Positions 1 to 9,050 of a DNA stretch of 64,000 nucleotides are shown here, piece after piece (position 1 is the stretch's first letter; the number at the start of each line of letters is the position of its first letter). The notes below the pieces were generated by a model that saw only the letters and a program-made list of their open reading frames with translations, searched no databases and had not been told where the DNA came from. The position numbers were made by a program, and so were the translations under genes. This DNA comes from Pseudalkalibacillus decolorationis. GTDB lineage: Bacteria > Bacillota > Bacilli > Bacillales > Fictibacillaceae. Location of the stretch: NCBI RefSeq assembly GCF_024609785.1, contig NZ_JANHJQ010000009.1:1-64000 (forward strand), in the 5' to 3' direction.

Positions 1-85
1 TCCGTATAAGAACTTAATGGAAGAGATAGTTGTTTCCGTATCATCGTATCCACCCACTAAAATTTGATACTTAAATTATACAGTA

Positions 86-131
86 AAAAAGGTATAATTC
101 CCTCGATACATACAAGGAATTATACCTTTTC
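86..131. terminator. Bidirectional stem-loop terminator
   Basis: An 11-bp perfect stem (GGTATAATTCC pairing with GGAATTATACC) is flanked by an A-run on the left and a T-run on the right, so it can terminate transcription from either side. It lies downstream of the minus-strand membrane-protein pair. A weaker CCTCC/GGAGG hairpin with a T-run follows at about 158-181. Positions 1-85 show no supportable feature. Confidence 0.75.
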
Positions 132-196
132 ATCATTTATGGAACTTTTTCAGTGACCTCCATTAAATCGGAGGGGTTTTTACTTAAAATGGATAA

Positions 197-760
197 TTAA
201 AGCTTTCTATCCCGTATTTTTCCTAGGACATGATCCACAAACACTTTTACGCCAATAGCAATCAGAATGTAAAACGGAACTGAGTAGATGTGTTTCCAGA
301 CTATCATCTTATAAATACCGATATGAACGAAGGTCTGTTCTACGATAAATGCGCCAAAAAGTGATGCTATAACAGAGACTATGAGAAAATGTTTCCACTT
401 AGGGAAAAATTGATAAACGAGCATATACCCAACAGGTAACACGGAATGATCAATAGGGATTAACTGCGGAAAACCCGGTACTATATCCATTTTATAAACC
501 CAAAGACCCCAGCTGATCCCGAGTGTATCTAAGAGGTTTGCAATAATACTGACCATCAAGCCCAACGTTAAAATTTTAAATAACCGAGATCTGTCTACTA
601 AAAACCACCAAAGGATCCAAGGAAGTGTTAAAAGAACAAGTAATAACCACCAGTTTGCGGAAAATAAGCCATGTTCTGACCAATGATCAACCTTGAGATC
701 CAACAATTTTCCTTGGATATCCGTTACGTTTTCAAGTTTTGTCCCGTCTATATCCTTCAT
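197..760 (-). CDS. CBO0543-type multi-pass membrane protein (second of pair)
   Basis: This 187-residue integral membrane protein has about 30 polar N-terminal residues and then several hydrophobic segments (around 38-54, 63-80, 108-116, 122-145 and 158-176). The segment rich in W, G and Y around the third helix (GISWGLWVYK) resembles the CBO0543 family of small Firmicute membrane proteins of unknown function. Its start codon overlaps the stop of the upstream paralogue by four bases (ATGA at 757-760), so the two are probably translationally coupled. The paired layout suggests a two-subunit membrane assembly, which is inference. The family assignment rests on recalled pattern and no function is claimed. 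Confidence 0.7.
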   Translation of the reverse strand: MKDIDGTKLENVTDIQGKLLDLKVDHWSEHGLFSANWWLLLVLLTLPWILWWFLVDRSRLFKILTLGLMVSIIANLLDTLGISWGLWVYKMDIVPGFPQLIPIDHSVLPVGYMLVYQFFPKWKHFLIVSVIASLFGAFIVEQTFVHIGIYKMIVWKHIYSVPFYILIAIGVKVFVDHVLGKIRDRKL

Positions 761-1275
761 AGCCGTTCCCCTATCCTGCCGTCAAGCGGTACGTTAAATA
801 AGCTTAATAAAAGAATGATGATTACAACCGATATTACATAAGCCAGAAATGGTCGTTTATAGTGAAGTCGGATCATTGGGAACATAAATAATAAGAAACC
901 GAACGACCAGCCTATATTCCATCCATTTGAATAACCAATCCGATCAAAAGATGACCCAATCCACTCCAGACATATGTAGATGAAGATCCACTTTAAATAG
1001 TGAAATAGTTTGTTTACTTGACCTTCCGGATAATTGGACAAGAAAAGAAGAACCGTTGTTGGGAAAATAATAAACGTATACAAAATCTCAATGAATGTAT
1101 AGGTGAGACCAAATTCGGGTTTGATCTTCCAGAGCAAATAATCGTTACAGAAAAACAAATATAGCAGATTCATCAACGGCATATAAAGCATCGTCGTATG
1201 GTATTCTCTCCAATTATTCCAATCAGCCCATCGCCATGCTGCAAGTAAAGCCCAGATTGTATAAGCAATATGCAT
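757..1275 (-). CDS. CBO0543-type multi-pass membrane protein (first of pair)
   Basis: This is a roughly 172-residue hydrophobic protein with about five membrane segments and the aromatic-rich loops typical of CBO0543-like proteins (for example WIGSSFDRIGYSNGWNIGW). It is the upstream member of a four-base-overlapping pair. An in-frame ATG also lies at 1281, but the AGAGG ribosome binding site is only 3 nt from it. The ATG at 1275 has 9-nt spacing and is preferred. No enzyme motif is visible, so the function is unknown. Confidence 0.7.
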   Translation of the reverse strand: MHIAYTIWALLAAWRWADWNNWREYHTTMLYMPLMNLLYLFFCNDYLLWKIKPEFGLTYTFIEILYTFIIFPTTVLLFLSNYPEGQVNKLFHYLKWIFIYICLEWIGSSFDRIGYSNGWNIGWSFGFLLFMFPMIRLHYKRPFLAYVISVVIIILLLSLFNVPLDGRIGERL

Positions 1276-1324
1276 ACTCATTTTCCTCTTTTTTATTTAC
1301 TAAATGTACCATTATTCACCTTAT

Positions 1325-1415
1325 AGTGCGTGTTCAAATGGAGGACACCGGTTAAAAGCATCACGTCCAATGACAACACCGGTACTAGCCGTCCGGACTT
1401 TTCGAACAACCTTTT
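1325..1415. repeat. Repeat family 1, short copy A
   Basis: This is a 91-bp copy of the interspersed family with ends AGTGCGTGTTCAAA and TTTTCGAACAACCT, which form inverted repeats. The core (with ACACCGGT and ACACCGGTACT motifs) differs from that of the other copies. It occupies most of the 290-bp divergent intergenic region between the membrane-protein pair and the MurG-like gene. No clear promoter was identified beside it. Confidence 0.7.
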
Positions 1416-1568
1416 ATATTGTCTTACAAAGAGCTTGAAGTATACATTTCAATGCATACTAGAGAATTTCTACTTTCAATATATATTTTTACGCCCACAA
1501 CATATATAGTTGTAGTGTAGAATATTCACCATGATTCAGTATCAGTAATGTTTTAATAGGAGGTTCAC

Positions 1569-2636
1569 ATGAGGAAAATCGTATTGACTGGCGGTGGAAC
1601 AACAGGACATGTCGCCGTTAACCTTGCACTGATTCCTGTTCTTAAAGAAAATGGATGGCAAATCTATTATATCGGCTCACATGAAGGGATTGAGCGTGAA
1701 TTAATCGAGAAAATCCCTGATGTTACCTACTTCCCTATCTCCACTGGGAAGCTCCGTCGTTATTTTGATATAAAAAATTTCAAAGACCCATTTAAAGTAT
1801 TGAAGGGAATTGCACAAGCATCTAAGATATTACGAAAGATCAAACCGAACATCGTCTTTTCGAAAGGTGGCTTCGTTTCAGTCCCAGTCATTCTTTCAGC
1901 CCGAATGAAACGGATTCCGATTATTTCACATGAATCCGATATGAGTCCTGGACTTGCAAACAAAATATCGATGCCATTTGCCTCAAAGGTGTGTGTGACG
2001 TTCCCCGAGACACTCAATCATCTACCAGAGGACAAAGGGATCATGCTGGGGGCAATCATACGCAATGAATTGAAAAATGGTTCAAAGCAAGCCGGACTAG
2101 ATTTTTGTCGTTTTACTAAAACAAAGCCCGTAATTCTAATCATGGGGGGAAGTCAGGGAGCAAAACAGGTAAATGAAACCGTTCGAAATCTCCTGCCGAC
2201 GCTCACACAAAACTATCAAATCGTACATCTCTGTGGTAAAGGAAAAATTGACGAGTCAATCTCAATACCAGGATACCGACAATATGAATACGTGAATGAA
2301 GAACTACCTGACGTCTTAGCTATGACGGATCTGGTCATTTCTCGCGCAGGCTCCAATTCGATATATGAATTTTTGAGTCTTCATATCCCAATGATTTTAG
2401 TCCCACTCTCTCTTCAACAAAGCCGAGGGGATCAAATCCAAAATGCAAGTTCCTTTAAAAAGCAAGGGTTTGCGGAAGTGATTCAAGAGGTCGATCTGAC
2501 AGAAAATAAGTTAGAAAATAAAATTAACGACATCTTTGCGAACCGAGAACAATACAAGGTAAATATGGCACGGAACGACATCGGTAATCCACTCGCTAAA
2601 CTTTATGAACTCATTGAAACGTATTGTAAAAAGTAA
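1569..2636 (+). CDS. murG: MurG-like UDP-GlcNAc:undecaprenyl-PP-MurNAc-pentapeptide GlcNAc transferase
   Basis: This 355-residue GT28 enzyme is of the usual MurG length. The N-terminal lobe carries the glycine-rich GGGTTGHV loop (residues about 8-15), SKGGFVSVP (about 99-107) and [11 protein letters not shown]. The C-terminal lobe carries MGGSQGAK and the donor-binding segment [11 protein letters not shown]. MurG converts lipid I to lipid II on the cytoplasmic face of the membrane. The gene stands alone behind an AGGAGG site 7 nt from the ATG and is not in a division or mur cluster. It may therefore be a second MurG paralogue, as known in the B. cereus group, rather than the essential copy. 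Genome context would be needed to decide. Confidence 0.85.
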   Translation: MRKIVLTGGGTTGHVAVNLALIPVLKENGWQIYYIGSHEGIERELIEKIPDVTYFPISTGKLRRYFDIKNFKDPFKVLKGIAQASKILRKIKPNIVFSKGGFVSVPVILSARMKRIPIISHESDMSPGLANKISMPFASKVCVTFPETLNHLPEDKGIMLGAIIRNELKNGSKQAGLDFCRFTKTKPVILIMGGSQGAKQVNETVRNLLPTLTQNYQIVHLCGKGKIDESISIPGYRQYEYVNEELPDVLAMTDLVISRAGSNSIYEFLSLHIPMILVPLSLQQSRGDQIQNASSFKKQGFAEVIQEVDLTENKLENKINDIFANREQYKVNMARNDIGNPLAKLYELIETYCKK

Positions 2637-2674
2637 CAGGTTTGGGCATACAAACAATGTTGTTAGCGAAACCT

Positions 2675-2712
2675 TTACCAGAGCTTATATTTCTGGTGAT
2701 CTCGTTTTAGGA
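2675..2712 (+). terminator. Possible terminator after the MurG-like gene
   Basis: ACCAGA (2677-2682) and TCTGGT (2692-2697) form a short hairpin followed by GATCTCGTTTTA. The T-tract is weak, so this is only a candidate. Confidence 0.35.
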
Positions 2713-2844
2713 ACTACAAGCGTTATCGCCTAGTAAATGGTGGTGACGTTTTTTATTTTTATCAAGAGCTGGGTACACTATAAGTAATTTCTAATACTCT
2801 ATTCATTGTTAAATTAATTGTTTTAAAGAAAGGAGCACTTATCA

Positions 2845-2967
2845 ATGGCCATCAAAAAAATCGTGAAAGCTTTAATCTTAAAAAAAGGTTATAGTTTTGC
2901 TAAGAAATACATCATTCCGAGAGCTAAAGAGGAATTTAGAAAACGACGCAATAAGAAACAAAAATAA
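2845..2967 (+). CDS. Small, highly basic 40-residue protein
   Basis: The reading frame encodes 40 residues starting MAIKKIVKAL and ending RNKKQK, with a good AAAGGAG ribosome binding site 9 nt before the ATG. It has about fifteen Lys/Arg and an amphipathic N-terminal half, so it may be membrane-associated or nucleic-acid binding. It lies 73 bp upstream of the lipoprotein gene on the same strand and may be co-transcribed with it. I do not recognise a family. Support comes only from the ribosome binding site, codon usage and context. Confidence 0.5.
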   Translation: MAIKKIVKALILKKGYSFAKKYIIPRAKEEFRKRRNKKQK

Positions 2968-3040
2968 AGAAACCAAATCAAGTTTAAAACGTATGTAATG
3001 GGAAGTCTTTTGAGTTATCTAATACGAAAGGGGTAAATAA

Positions 3041-3487
3041 ATGAAAAAGTGGATAATAGCCGTTGCGCTGGTTTCAATAGCAGTATTAAGTGGCTGTTCT
3101 TTATTACAAGGAGTAAATGATTCACTCGAATACGTGAATGACGCAACCGATTATGTAAATGAAGCAACAACCTTTGCTGAAGAAATTCCTTCTCTTGCGG
3201 AACAAGCTGTTTCCGATAAAGATGCACGCGTCCAACTAGAAGAACGGCTTAAAGAAATGAAAACAAGTATTCAGGATTTCAATGAATTAGAGCCACCAGG
3301 AGTTGCAGAAGATGTACATCAAACAATTGTCGATAACAATGCGAAACTAGAACAAGGGATCGATACTTATTTGCAAAACATTGAGAATGGTGAGGTTAAT
3401 CCACAGCTACTTGAGGAATACGGTATTCTACAAACTGCTAATGAACTTTCAAAAACAATCGACCTGCTCAATCAAATTGGTTCATAG
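3041..3487 (+). CDS. Small DUF6376-like lipoprotein
   Basis: This 148-residue protein has a lipoprotein signal peptide with lipobox LSGC (Cys about residue 19), so it should be anchored outside the membrane. The mature part is acidic and largely helical: an N-terminal segment (QGVNDSLEYVNDATDYVNEATTFAEEIPSL, shown in parts as VNDATDYVNEA) followed by a charged coiled-coil-like region (about 60-85). The pattern matches a Bacillus lipoprotein family I recall as DUF6376, of unknown function. A ribosome binding site (AAAGGGG) precedes the ATG, and two terminators follow the gene. Confidence 0.7.
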   Translation: MKKWIIAVALVSIAVLSGCSLLQGVNDSLEYVNDATDYVNEATTFAEEIPSLAEQAVSDKDARVQLEERLKEMKTSIQDFNELEPPGVAEDVHQTIVDNNAKLEQGIDTYLQNIENGEVNPQLLEEYGILQTANELSKTIDLLNQIGS

Positions 3488-3500
3488 AATATTGTGATAA

Positions 3501-3540
3501 GCCTGAATGGAGACATTTTAGCTCTATTCAGGTTTTGTCT
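3501..3540 (+). terminator. Rho-independent terminator
   Basis: CCTGAATGGAG pairs with CTCTATTCAGG around a 9-nt loop and is followed by TTTTGTCTTT, directly after the lipoprotein gene. Confidence 0.8.
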
Positions 3541-3544
3541 TTCA

Positions 3545-3582
3545 AAACCAAAAAAGCCTTTATACTCAGGCTTTTTTGGTTT
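3545..3582. terminator. Bidirectional terminator between convergent genes
   Basis: AACCAAAAAAGCCT pairs with AGGCTTTTTTGGTT. The A-run and T-run within the stem let it serve both the plus-strand lipoprotein gene and the minus-strand dedA-like gene. Confidence 0.85.
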
Positions 3583-3595
3583 ACTCTATAATCTT

Positions 3596-4204
3596 TTAGG
3601 CACTTCTTCTTTTCTTAACATACCAGATAATCACCAGAACAAATAGGACAACTAGGATGGCATAAATTACGTTAGAGTATAGATCCATATAATGTGTAAT
3701 ATCTGTCCATGATTCACCGAGTGCGGCACCAATTCCGATAAGAATGGCATTCCAAATCAGTGTTCCTAGTGTTGTAAAAATCAAAAAGAGTACAAACCCC
3801 ATATTGGTCATACCAGCTGGAATCGAAATTAAACTTCGAATTAACGGAATCATCCGCCCAAAAAATATGGTCCAAATCCCATATTTATCAAACCAGTGAT
3901 CCGCACGGTGGATATCTGCCTTTTTTATACGAAGAATATGTCCCCAACGATCAATTATTTTTTCTAGTCTCTCAACATCGATTAATAGACCAACTCCATA
4001 GAGCAAAATTGCCCCGAGCAGAGAACCTCCTGTTGCTGCTAACAGAACACCGAAGTAACCTAAACCTGTTGCCGTTGTCATAAATCCGCTAAAGGGCAAC
4101 ACAATTTCGGATGGGATTGGAGGAAATAAGTTTTCTACTGCCATGATTATAAAAATACCCAAATAACCATATTGCTCAATAAAATCTGTAATCCAACTCT
4201 CCAT
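3596..4204 (-). CDS. DedA family membrane protein
   Basis: This 202-residue polytopic membrane protein has DedA signatures. They are ENLFPPIPSE near the N-terminus (about 24-33), the conserved FFGRMIPLIRSLISIPAG segment (about 114-131), and a basic C-terminus KKRR. DedA/VTT proteins are proton-coupled phospholipid-related transporters that recycle undecaprenyl phosphate or maintain envelope homeostasis; which substrate this one uses cannot be told from sequence. It resembles B. subtilis YngC in length. It is a single gene whose start follows GAGGAGAGCTAT. Confidence 0.85.
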   Translation of the reverse strand: MESWITDFIEQYGYLGIFIIMAVENLFPPIPSEIVLPFSGFMTTATGLGYFGVLLAATGGSLLGAILLYGVGLLIDVERLEKIIDRWGHILRIKKADIHRADHWFDKYGIWTIFFGRMIPLIRSLISIPAGMTNMGFVLFLIFTTLGTLIWNAILIGIGAALGESWTDITHYMDLYSNVIYAILVVLFVLVIIWYVKKRRSA

Positions 4205-4259
4205 ATAGCTCTCCTCTGCTACTAGATTAATAAACTCCTATCCATTGTAACAAAAGTAG

Positions 4260-4380
4260 AGGGGTCAGGCATTAAGAAAAGCGGAAGCGCCTTGACCAGG
4301 TGCGGTAAAGAAAACTTTTCGGGGTCAAGTACTCTGAAATCTGTTGTATTACCACTGTTTCCAAATGGTTCCTGACCCCT
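4260..4380. repeat. Inverted-repeat-bounded intergenic element with a family 2 fragment
   Basis: AGGGGTCAGG (4260-4269) and CCTGACCCCT (4371-4380) are exact inverted repeats about 100 bp apart. Inside lies a fragment of repeat family 2 (GAAAAGCGGAAGCGCC). A further direct GGGGTCA is at 4321. The element fills the gap between the dedA-like gene and the amylopullulanase gene. It looks like a small non-coding mobile element or its remnant. Confidence 0.55.
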
Positions 4381-4384
4381 TTCA

Positions 4385-7300
4385 TTATTCTTTCAACAGT
4401 GTGAAGGTGAGGTCCTTGGTATTTTTGGCAATGGCCCCATTGTCGTTATTAAAAATGGTAGATTTATTCTCTTCACTCGGTTCGATATGAATATCAAACT
4501 TGTTTTCACCCACAGATGGATTCACTTCATGGCTCCAAGTCATATCATCATTAACCGGGACTCGTTCTCCATTGATTGTCAGTACCCCTTCTTTTATCGC
4601 GTTACCTGTTAATGTTACGGTATCACCTGTGGCGGTTTGTCCGTCTGTATGAGAGGTGATCACGACAGGCTGATTAATCCAGCGAAAAATTGTATCCTGC
4701 ACAACCATTTTATTATTTCCTTGATTTTCTACAATCACTTTTAAATCGGTACCTGTAGCACCATAGCCATAGTAGCTAATGTCATCATCAGTTGTGTCAT
4801 ATGGTGTATGATCGGCTAATCCTTCCCGATCCCACGAGCCGTCCCGGACATACTTGTACGTAAGGACCTCGCCAACCTGCATCTCAACTTTGTATTCCCA
4901 ATCCGTTGTCACCGCCCCGTTCCGACTCATTTCCCATGCACCTGTATTCCATCCATTCATACTGTTCGGCATCGTAATTTTAGAATCGAGCTGTGTATAG
5001 TCTGGAGCATGAACCTTAAACGTCACCTCTACCATGACAATGTCTGGCATAATGGTAACCGCATTCGAATCCACGGAGTTTCCAAACTGATCATACACCC
5101 TCACAAGATAAGAATAGGAAGTTCCATTCTCGACACTCAAATCCTGATAACTTGCTGTTTCAGGATCCCAGATCTTCTCAATCACTTCCCCATCCCGAAC
5201 GATTGCAATCATATATGGATCGACAGGGTTTTCAAAGCTCCACTCCAAATTCACCTGGCCGGATTCCTGAACGGGTTGCTCTAACAATACAGCATCGACA
5301 GGCGGCGTTTCGTCCTCACCATCCGTAATTGAAGCCGTTTTCGTATCAGAGTATACCCAATTTCGTCCAAGATCCGTAGAAAACGCGTAACGGTATTCAT
5401 AGTCCCCTGTTTCTAATGGTAAAAATTCTGCAGAGAATACGTTCGATTGGTCTCCCTGGCGCACATAACCCGCGTCAACCATTGACCAATCGTCTTCACC
5501 TTCTTCTCTATATTGAAGCTTCGCCTTCAGTCCTTCTGCTAAATCTTCGCTTGTATACTCTCCTATTAAAATATCAGATTCCACTATTTTAGGCTTTGAT
5601 AGATCAAGGACAGATGGCTCAAATTCAGTTACGTTTTTAATCGTATAGGTACCTTCTGCCATAGGTATATGTGGAACCACTGTTTCAGTCGTAGATTTCG
5701 TTGATTCATTCCCAAGCTCATCTACAGCTGTCACCGCAAAATAGTAACCCCGACCGTTATCTAGTCCGTCGATTGTGATGAATGTATCACTTGTCGTCTT
5801 CACCTTTTTAAATAAGGCACCTTCTATCGTTGACACATACACATTGTAAGTTGTTGCGTCTCCAGACCATGAAAGCTTGACTTCCCCAACGCCTTCTTCA
5901 ACATTTATTTCCTCAACTTCAGACGGCGCTTTAACTTTCACTTTATCTGTCATAAGCATACGACCACTCATTGCTGGAATGGTCAGCGTTACAACACCAT
6001 CCTTGATTTCAACATTGTAACTTTTATCTAATTCATCGGTAAAAGTAACCCCATTGAATACAAAGTCAGCCACATCAAGTTGGACTGTTTTTTCTACTGT
6101 ACCCCGGTTGATTGCAACTAAACCATATTGATCATCTATACTTCGACCGTAAACAAACACATCATCTTTCGCATGCAAATTCAACAAATCACCGTGCGCA
6201 AAAAGGTCTTTGTGCTGTTCACGAACTTCACCGAGCTTTCGATAATGGTCGACGAGCTGTTCGTTTTCCTCACCCCATGGGTACGTCCTTCGATCATCCG
6301 GATCCTTTGAGCCAGTCACACCTGCTTCATCACCATAATAAACAGTCGGTGCTCCTGGATAACCAAATTGGAAAATCGCTGCAAGCTTTAATCGTTTCAC
6401 ACCAAGCTCGTGATCGTAGTTGGCGTCGAATTCTGCACGCTCTGCACTATCGGATCCGTTTCCAAGAATAAAAACGGCACGAGCAGTATCATGCGAGCCC
6501 ATCAAATTCATTAAATTATAAAACGCTTCCTTTGGATAATCTTCCTGGATCGCAGTGAGTTGATCCGCAGCACCATCGGCATCGCCATTTTTCAAGAAAT
6601 CAATGACCGCTCCACGGAAACGATAATTCATAACAGAATCGTAAAGGTCACCAAGGAAGTATTTTGAAGCATCATCCCAAATTTCACCTAAAATCAATGG
6701 ATCATCTTTTGTTTTCGTTTTCGTGTTTTTGATTTCATCACGGAATTCTCTCCAAAATTCGGGATCTACCTCATTGGCTACGTCTAACCGCCAACCGGAA
6801 CCGCCACGCTTTAGCCACGATTTTGCAACTGAATCCTTATCGTACATAATGTAATTGGCAAACTGCTCATTGTTCAATTCAGAATCGTAGGGAACAGCTT
6901 CACCTGGTATTGATGCGATTTCAGGCAAGCTATCAAATCCCCACCAAGCCTGATACGAATAGCGTTCAGTCTCTGTACCGACATCCACTTTCTTATTTTC
7001 AATGTTAAACCAGTTGTGAAAGCCATAGTTACTGAACACCTGGCCTTCAGCAATGAACGCTTCTTCGGCTTGTGTTTTCGACTCTTCTTCAGAAAGCCCT
7101 TTTTCATTCATCAGATCGTAAATACGTGCCCAGTACTCATAAGCTCCAACGGTTTCGTACTTGCCATAACGGTCAAAATAAATCGAGTCATCCCCGACAT
7201 GGTTGAATACGCCGTCTAAAATAAGGTGCATGTCCCGCTTTTTCAACTCGTGCGTAAACTTTTTGAATTCCTTCGGAGAACCGAACATCGGATCAATGCT

Positions 7301-8734
7301 TTTGAAATTTGTCGCGTCGTATTTATGGTTCGATGCCGCATGAGCAATAGGATTCAAATAAATTGTGTTCACACCGAGAGATTGAATATAATCAAGCTTT
7401 TCATGAACACCTTTTACATCTCCACCGAAAAAGTCATTACTCCAAATCCCATCACCATTATAGTTTCCAGAACCTTTAAGGCGTGGATTGTCAGGTAGCT
7501 CTTCCCACTCCTGATGCTCAATCGGTTCGTCCCCTCGAGCATGTTCTTTTGCATCGTCATTGTCAGGATTTCCATTGTGAAAACGATCCGGGAAAATCTG
7601 ATAGACAACTGCTTCTTTCATCCAATCTGGTGTCTTATATTCTGGGTCAAACACAGTCATCTGGAACATATCGATAACTGTATTACCTGCACGACCCGTC
7701 TTTCCTTGAGACGTATCTTCACCGTATTCCTTTACCGTTTTCCCATCGTATGCAATAAATTTATAACCATAAACACCTTTTTCCTCAGGGATAAACGATG
7801 CCTCCCAATATTCGATTTCTCCTTTTTCTTCCTCTTTTATCCAACCTGCTTGATGCATTTTAAAAAGCTCTGAGTTACCAGTCGTGTAGTTTTTCAAAAT
7901 TAAATTGGCGTTCGTCAAATCACCCTTCGCCGCTTCCATGCGGATCTTGACCTCTTCCCCTGCCTCAATCGCACCAAAAGGTTTACGATAAAGCTCTTCC
8001 CAGCTATTATGATAGAGTTTCTCTGTATTGATCAGTCCATCAGATCCCGATACGTTATAATCCGTACTCACTTGCTTCGTTTCATGATTGTAAAAAAACG
8101 TTATTTCCTGATCCTTTTTGACATTTAACTGAACGTTATTCAAAGGGTATTCCTCACCCCAAGTCCCCCCTAACACAACCTTAAATTCATAATTACCTTT
8201 CGGAACGTTAGCTGTATATTCATAGACATTATCATAATCTTCATCTGTAAAAATGGCCGTCGAGGTTCCCGGTGACCATTCATCACCAGCATCAATCACC
8301 GGCTGAATAGAACCTGCGAGACGCGGTAACTTGTTTTTTGTCATTGTAGTAACAATGTGAGAATGGTCATTGTAAACGAAAAGAACTTCGGTTTCAGCAT
8401 CTAATGTAAACGTGATGTTTTGCCCCCCTTGTTCCCCATTTGCTCCATAGTTTTCATCCCAACTTCCATTGATTGCGATTTTATATTCGTATGTACCTGC
8501 AGAAAGATTCTTTTTCAAATAATACATCCCGTTGTCTGTCGCAGTCATTTTAAAATCATCTGACGCTGGGTTCCAGAAGGTTGGATCACCATCTACTCCA
8601 AAGCCCCCAACGACCCTAACGACTCTTTCCTCTGCCTTAACGTCGGTATGATTCGGTAGAAATCCAGCGATCATCTGAAACACCAACAAAAACGTCAGCA
8701 ACCCTACAACCTCTTTTGATCTTAAAATCTTCAC
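4385..8734 (-). CDS. Secreted amylopullulanase / GH13 alpha-amylase family multidomain enzyme
   Basis: This is a 1449-residue exported glucan hydrolase starting at GTG, 10 nt after GGAGG. A signal peptide (about 1-34, cut after VKA) is followed by two pullulanase-type X25 beta modules (about 40-125 and 130-225), a starch-binding N-domain, and the GH13 barrel from about residue 375. Catalytic residues are visible: nucleophile D651 in GWRLDVANEV, acid/base E684 in LILGEIWDD and D749 in GSHDTAR. Region I is DGVFNHVG. The C-terminal half has fibronectin-III-like and X25/CBM20-like modules. Layout matches amylopullulanases that cleave alpha-1,4 and alpha-1,6 bonds of starch or pullulan outside the cell. 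No LPXTG anchor is present. The promoter carries cre-like boxes, fitting carbon catabolite control. Confidence 0.85.
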   Translation of the reverse strand: MKILRSKEVVGLLTFLLVFQMIAGFLPNHTDVKAEERVVRVVGGFGVDGDPTFWNPASDDFKMTATDNGMYYLKKNLSAGTYEYKIAINGSWDENYGANGEQGGQNITFTLDAETEVLFVYNDHSHIVTTMTKNKLPRLAGSIQPVIDAGDEWSPGTSTAIFTDEDYDNVYEYTANVPKGNYEFKVVLGGTWGEEYPLNNVQLNVKKDQEITFFYNHETKQVSTDYNVSGSDGLINTEKLYHNSWEELYRKPFGAIEAGEEVKIRMEAAKGDLTNANLILKNYTTGNSELFKMHQAGWIKEEEKGEIEYWEASFIPEEKGVYGYKFIAYDGKTVKEYGEDTSQGKTGRAGNTVIDMFQMTVFDPEYKTPDWMKEAVVYQIFPDRFHNGNPDNDDAKEHARGDEPIEHQEWEELPDNPRLKGSGNYNGDGIWSNDFFGGDVKGVHEKLDYIQSLGVNTIYLNPIAHAASNHKYDATNFKSIDPMFGSPKEFKKFTHELKKRDMHLILDGVFNHVGDDSIYFDRYGKYETVGAYEYWARIYDLMNEKGLSEEESKTQAEEAFIAEGQVFSNYGFHNWFNIENKKVDVGTETERYSYQAWWGFDSLPEIASIPGEAVPYDSELNNEQFANYIMYDKDSVAKSWLKRGGSGWRLDVANEVDPEFWREFRDEIKNTKTKTKDDPLILGEIWDDASKYFLGDLYDSVMNYRFRGAVIDFLKNGDADGAADQLTAIQEDYPKEAFYNLMNLMGSHDTARAVFILGNGSDSAERAEFDANYDHELGVKRLKLAAIFQFGYPGAPTVYYGDEAGVTGSKDPDDRRTYPWGEENEQLVDHYRKLGEVREQHKDLFAHGDLLNLHAKDDVFVYGRSIDDQYGLVAINRGTVEKTVQLDVADFVFNGVTFTDELDKSYNVEIKDGVVTLTIPAMSGRMLMTDKVKVKAPSEVEEINVEEGVGEVKLSWSGDATTYNVYVSTIEGALFKKVKTTSDTFITIDGLDNGRGYYFAVTAVDELGNESTKSTTETVVPHIPMAEGTYTIKNVTEFEPSVLDLSKPKIVESDILIGEYTSEDLAEGLKAKLQYREEGEDDWSMVDAGYVRQGDQSNVFSAEFLPLETGDYEYRYAFSTDLGRNWVYSDTKTASITDGEDETPPVDAVLLEQPVQESGQVNLEWSFENPVDPYMIAIVRDGEVIEKIWDPETASYQDLSVENGTSYSYLVRVYDQFGNSVDSNAVTIMPDIVMVEVTFKVHAPDYTQLDSKITMPNSMNGWNTGAWEMSRNGAVTTDWEYKVEMQVGEVLTYKYVRDGSWDREGLADHTPYDTTDDDISYYGYGATGTDLKVIVENQGNNKMVVQDTIFRWINQPVVITSHTDGQTATGDTVTLTGNAIKEGVLTINGERVPVNDDMTWSHEVNPSVGENKFDIHIEPSEENKSTIFNNDNGAIAKNTKDLTFTLLKE

Positions 8735-8765
8735 AATTATTACTCCTCCTCTTATTTAAACATTG

Positions 8766-8865
8766 CGAAAACGTTTGCACAACTCGCAAAAAGAAAGGTT
8801 GCATAAGAATCGAAATATATGCAACCGTTTTCATTAATTATACTAAATATTCTGATTGTTGACAC
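8766..8865 (-). promoter_or_regulatory. Amylopullulanase promoter with two cre/LacI-type operators
   Basis: On the minus strand, GTGTCA (8860-8865), a 17-bp spacer and TATAAT (8837-8842) form a sigma-A promoter. The box TGCAACCGTTTTCA (8820-8833) matches the cre consensus TGNAANCGNTNNCA exactly and sits at the expected start of transcription. A second box, TGCAAACGTTTTCG on the minus strand (8766-8779), matches all but the last base and lies in the leader. Repression by CcpA, or by a MalR-like LacI protein, is the likely reading. Confidence 0.7.
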
Positions 8866-8943
8866 GGGACTTTTCTCACATATAGTTCAATTTATTGGCA
8901 GCAGAAATGAATCATTATCCAACAGAAAACTTTCTTAATGTGC

Positions 8944-8985
8944 AAAAAAGGACTAAAAAGGAGAGTAACCCTTTCAGTCCTTTTC
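8944..8985. terminator. Bidirectional terminator downstream of the HesB-like gene
   Basis: AAAAAAGGACT pairs with AGTCCTTTTC. An inner AAAAGG/CCCTTT stem extends it. In the minus direction the stem runs into a T-run, as expected for the end of the HesB-like gene. Confidence 0.75.
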
Positions 8986-9050
8986 TCTTCATCCGACTGT
9001 TGCATCAATTTAAGGCCTTGATTACTTGTAGAATTCTGTCTCTAATGATT

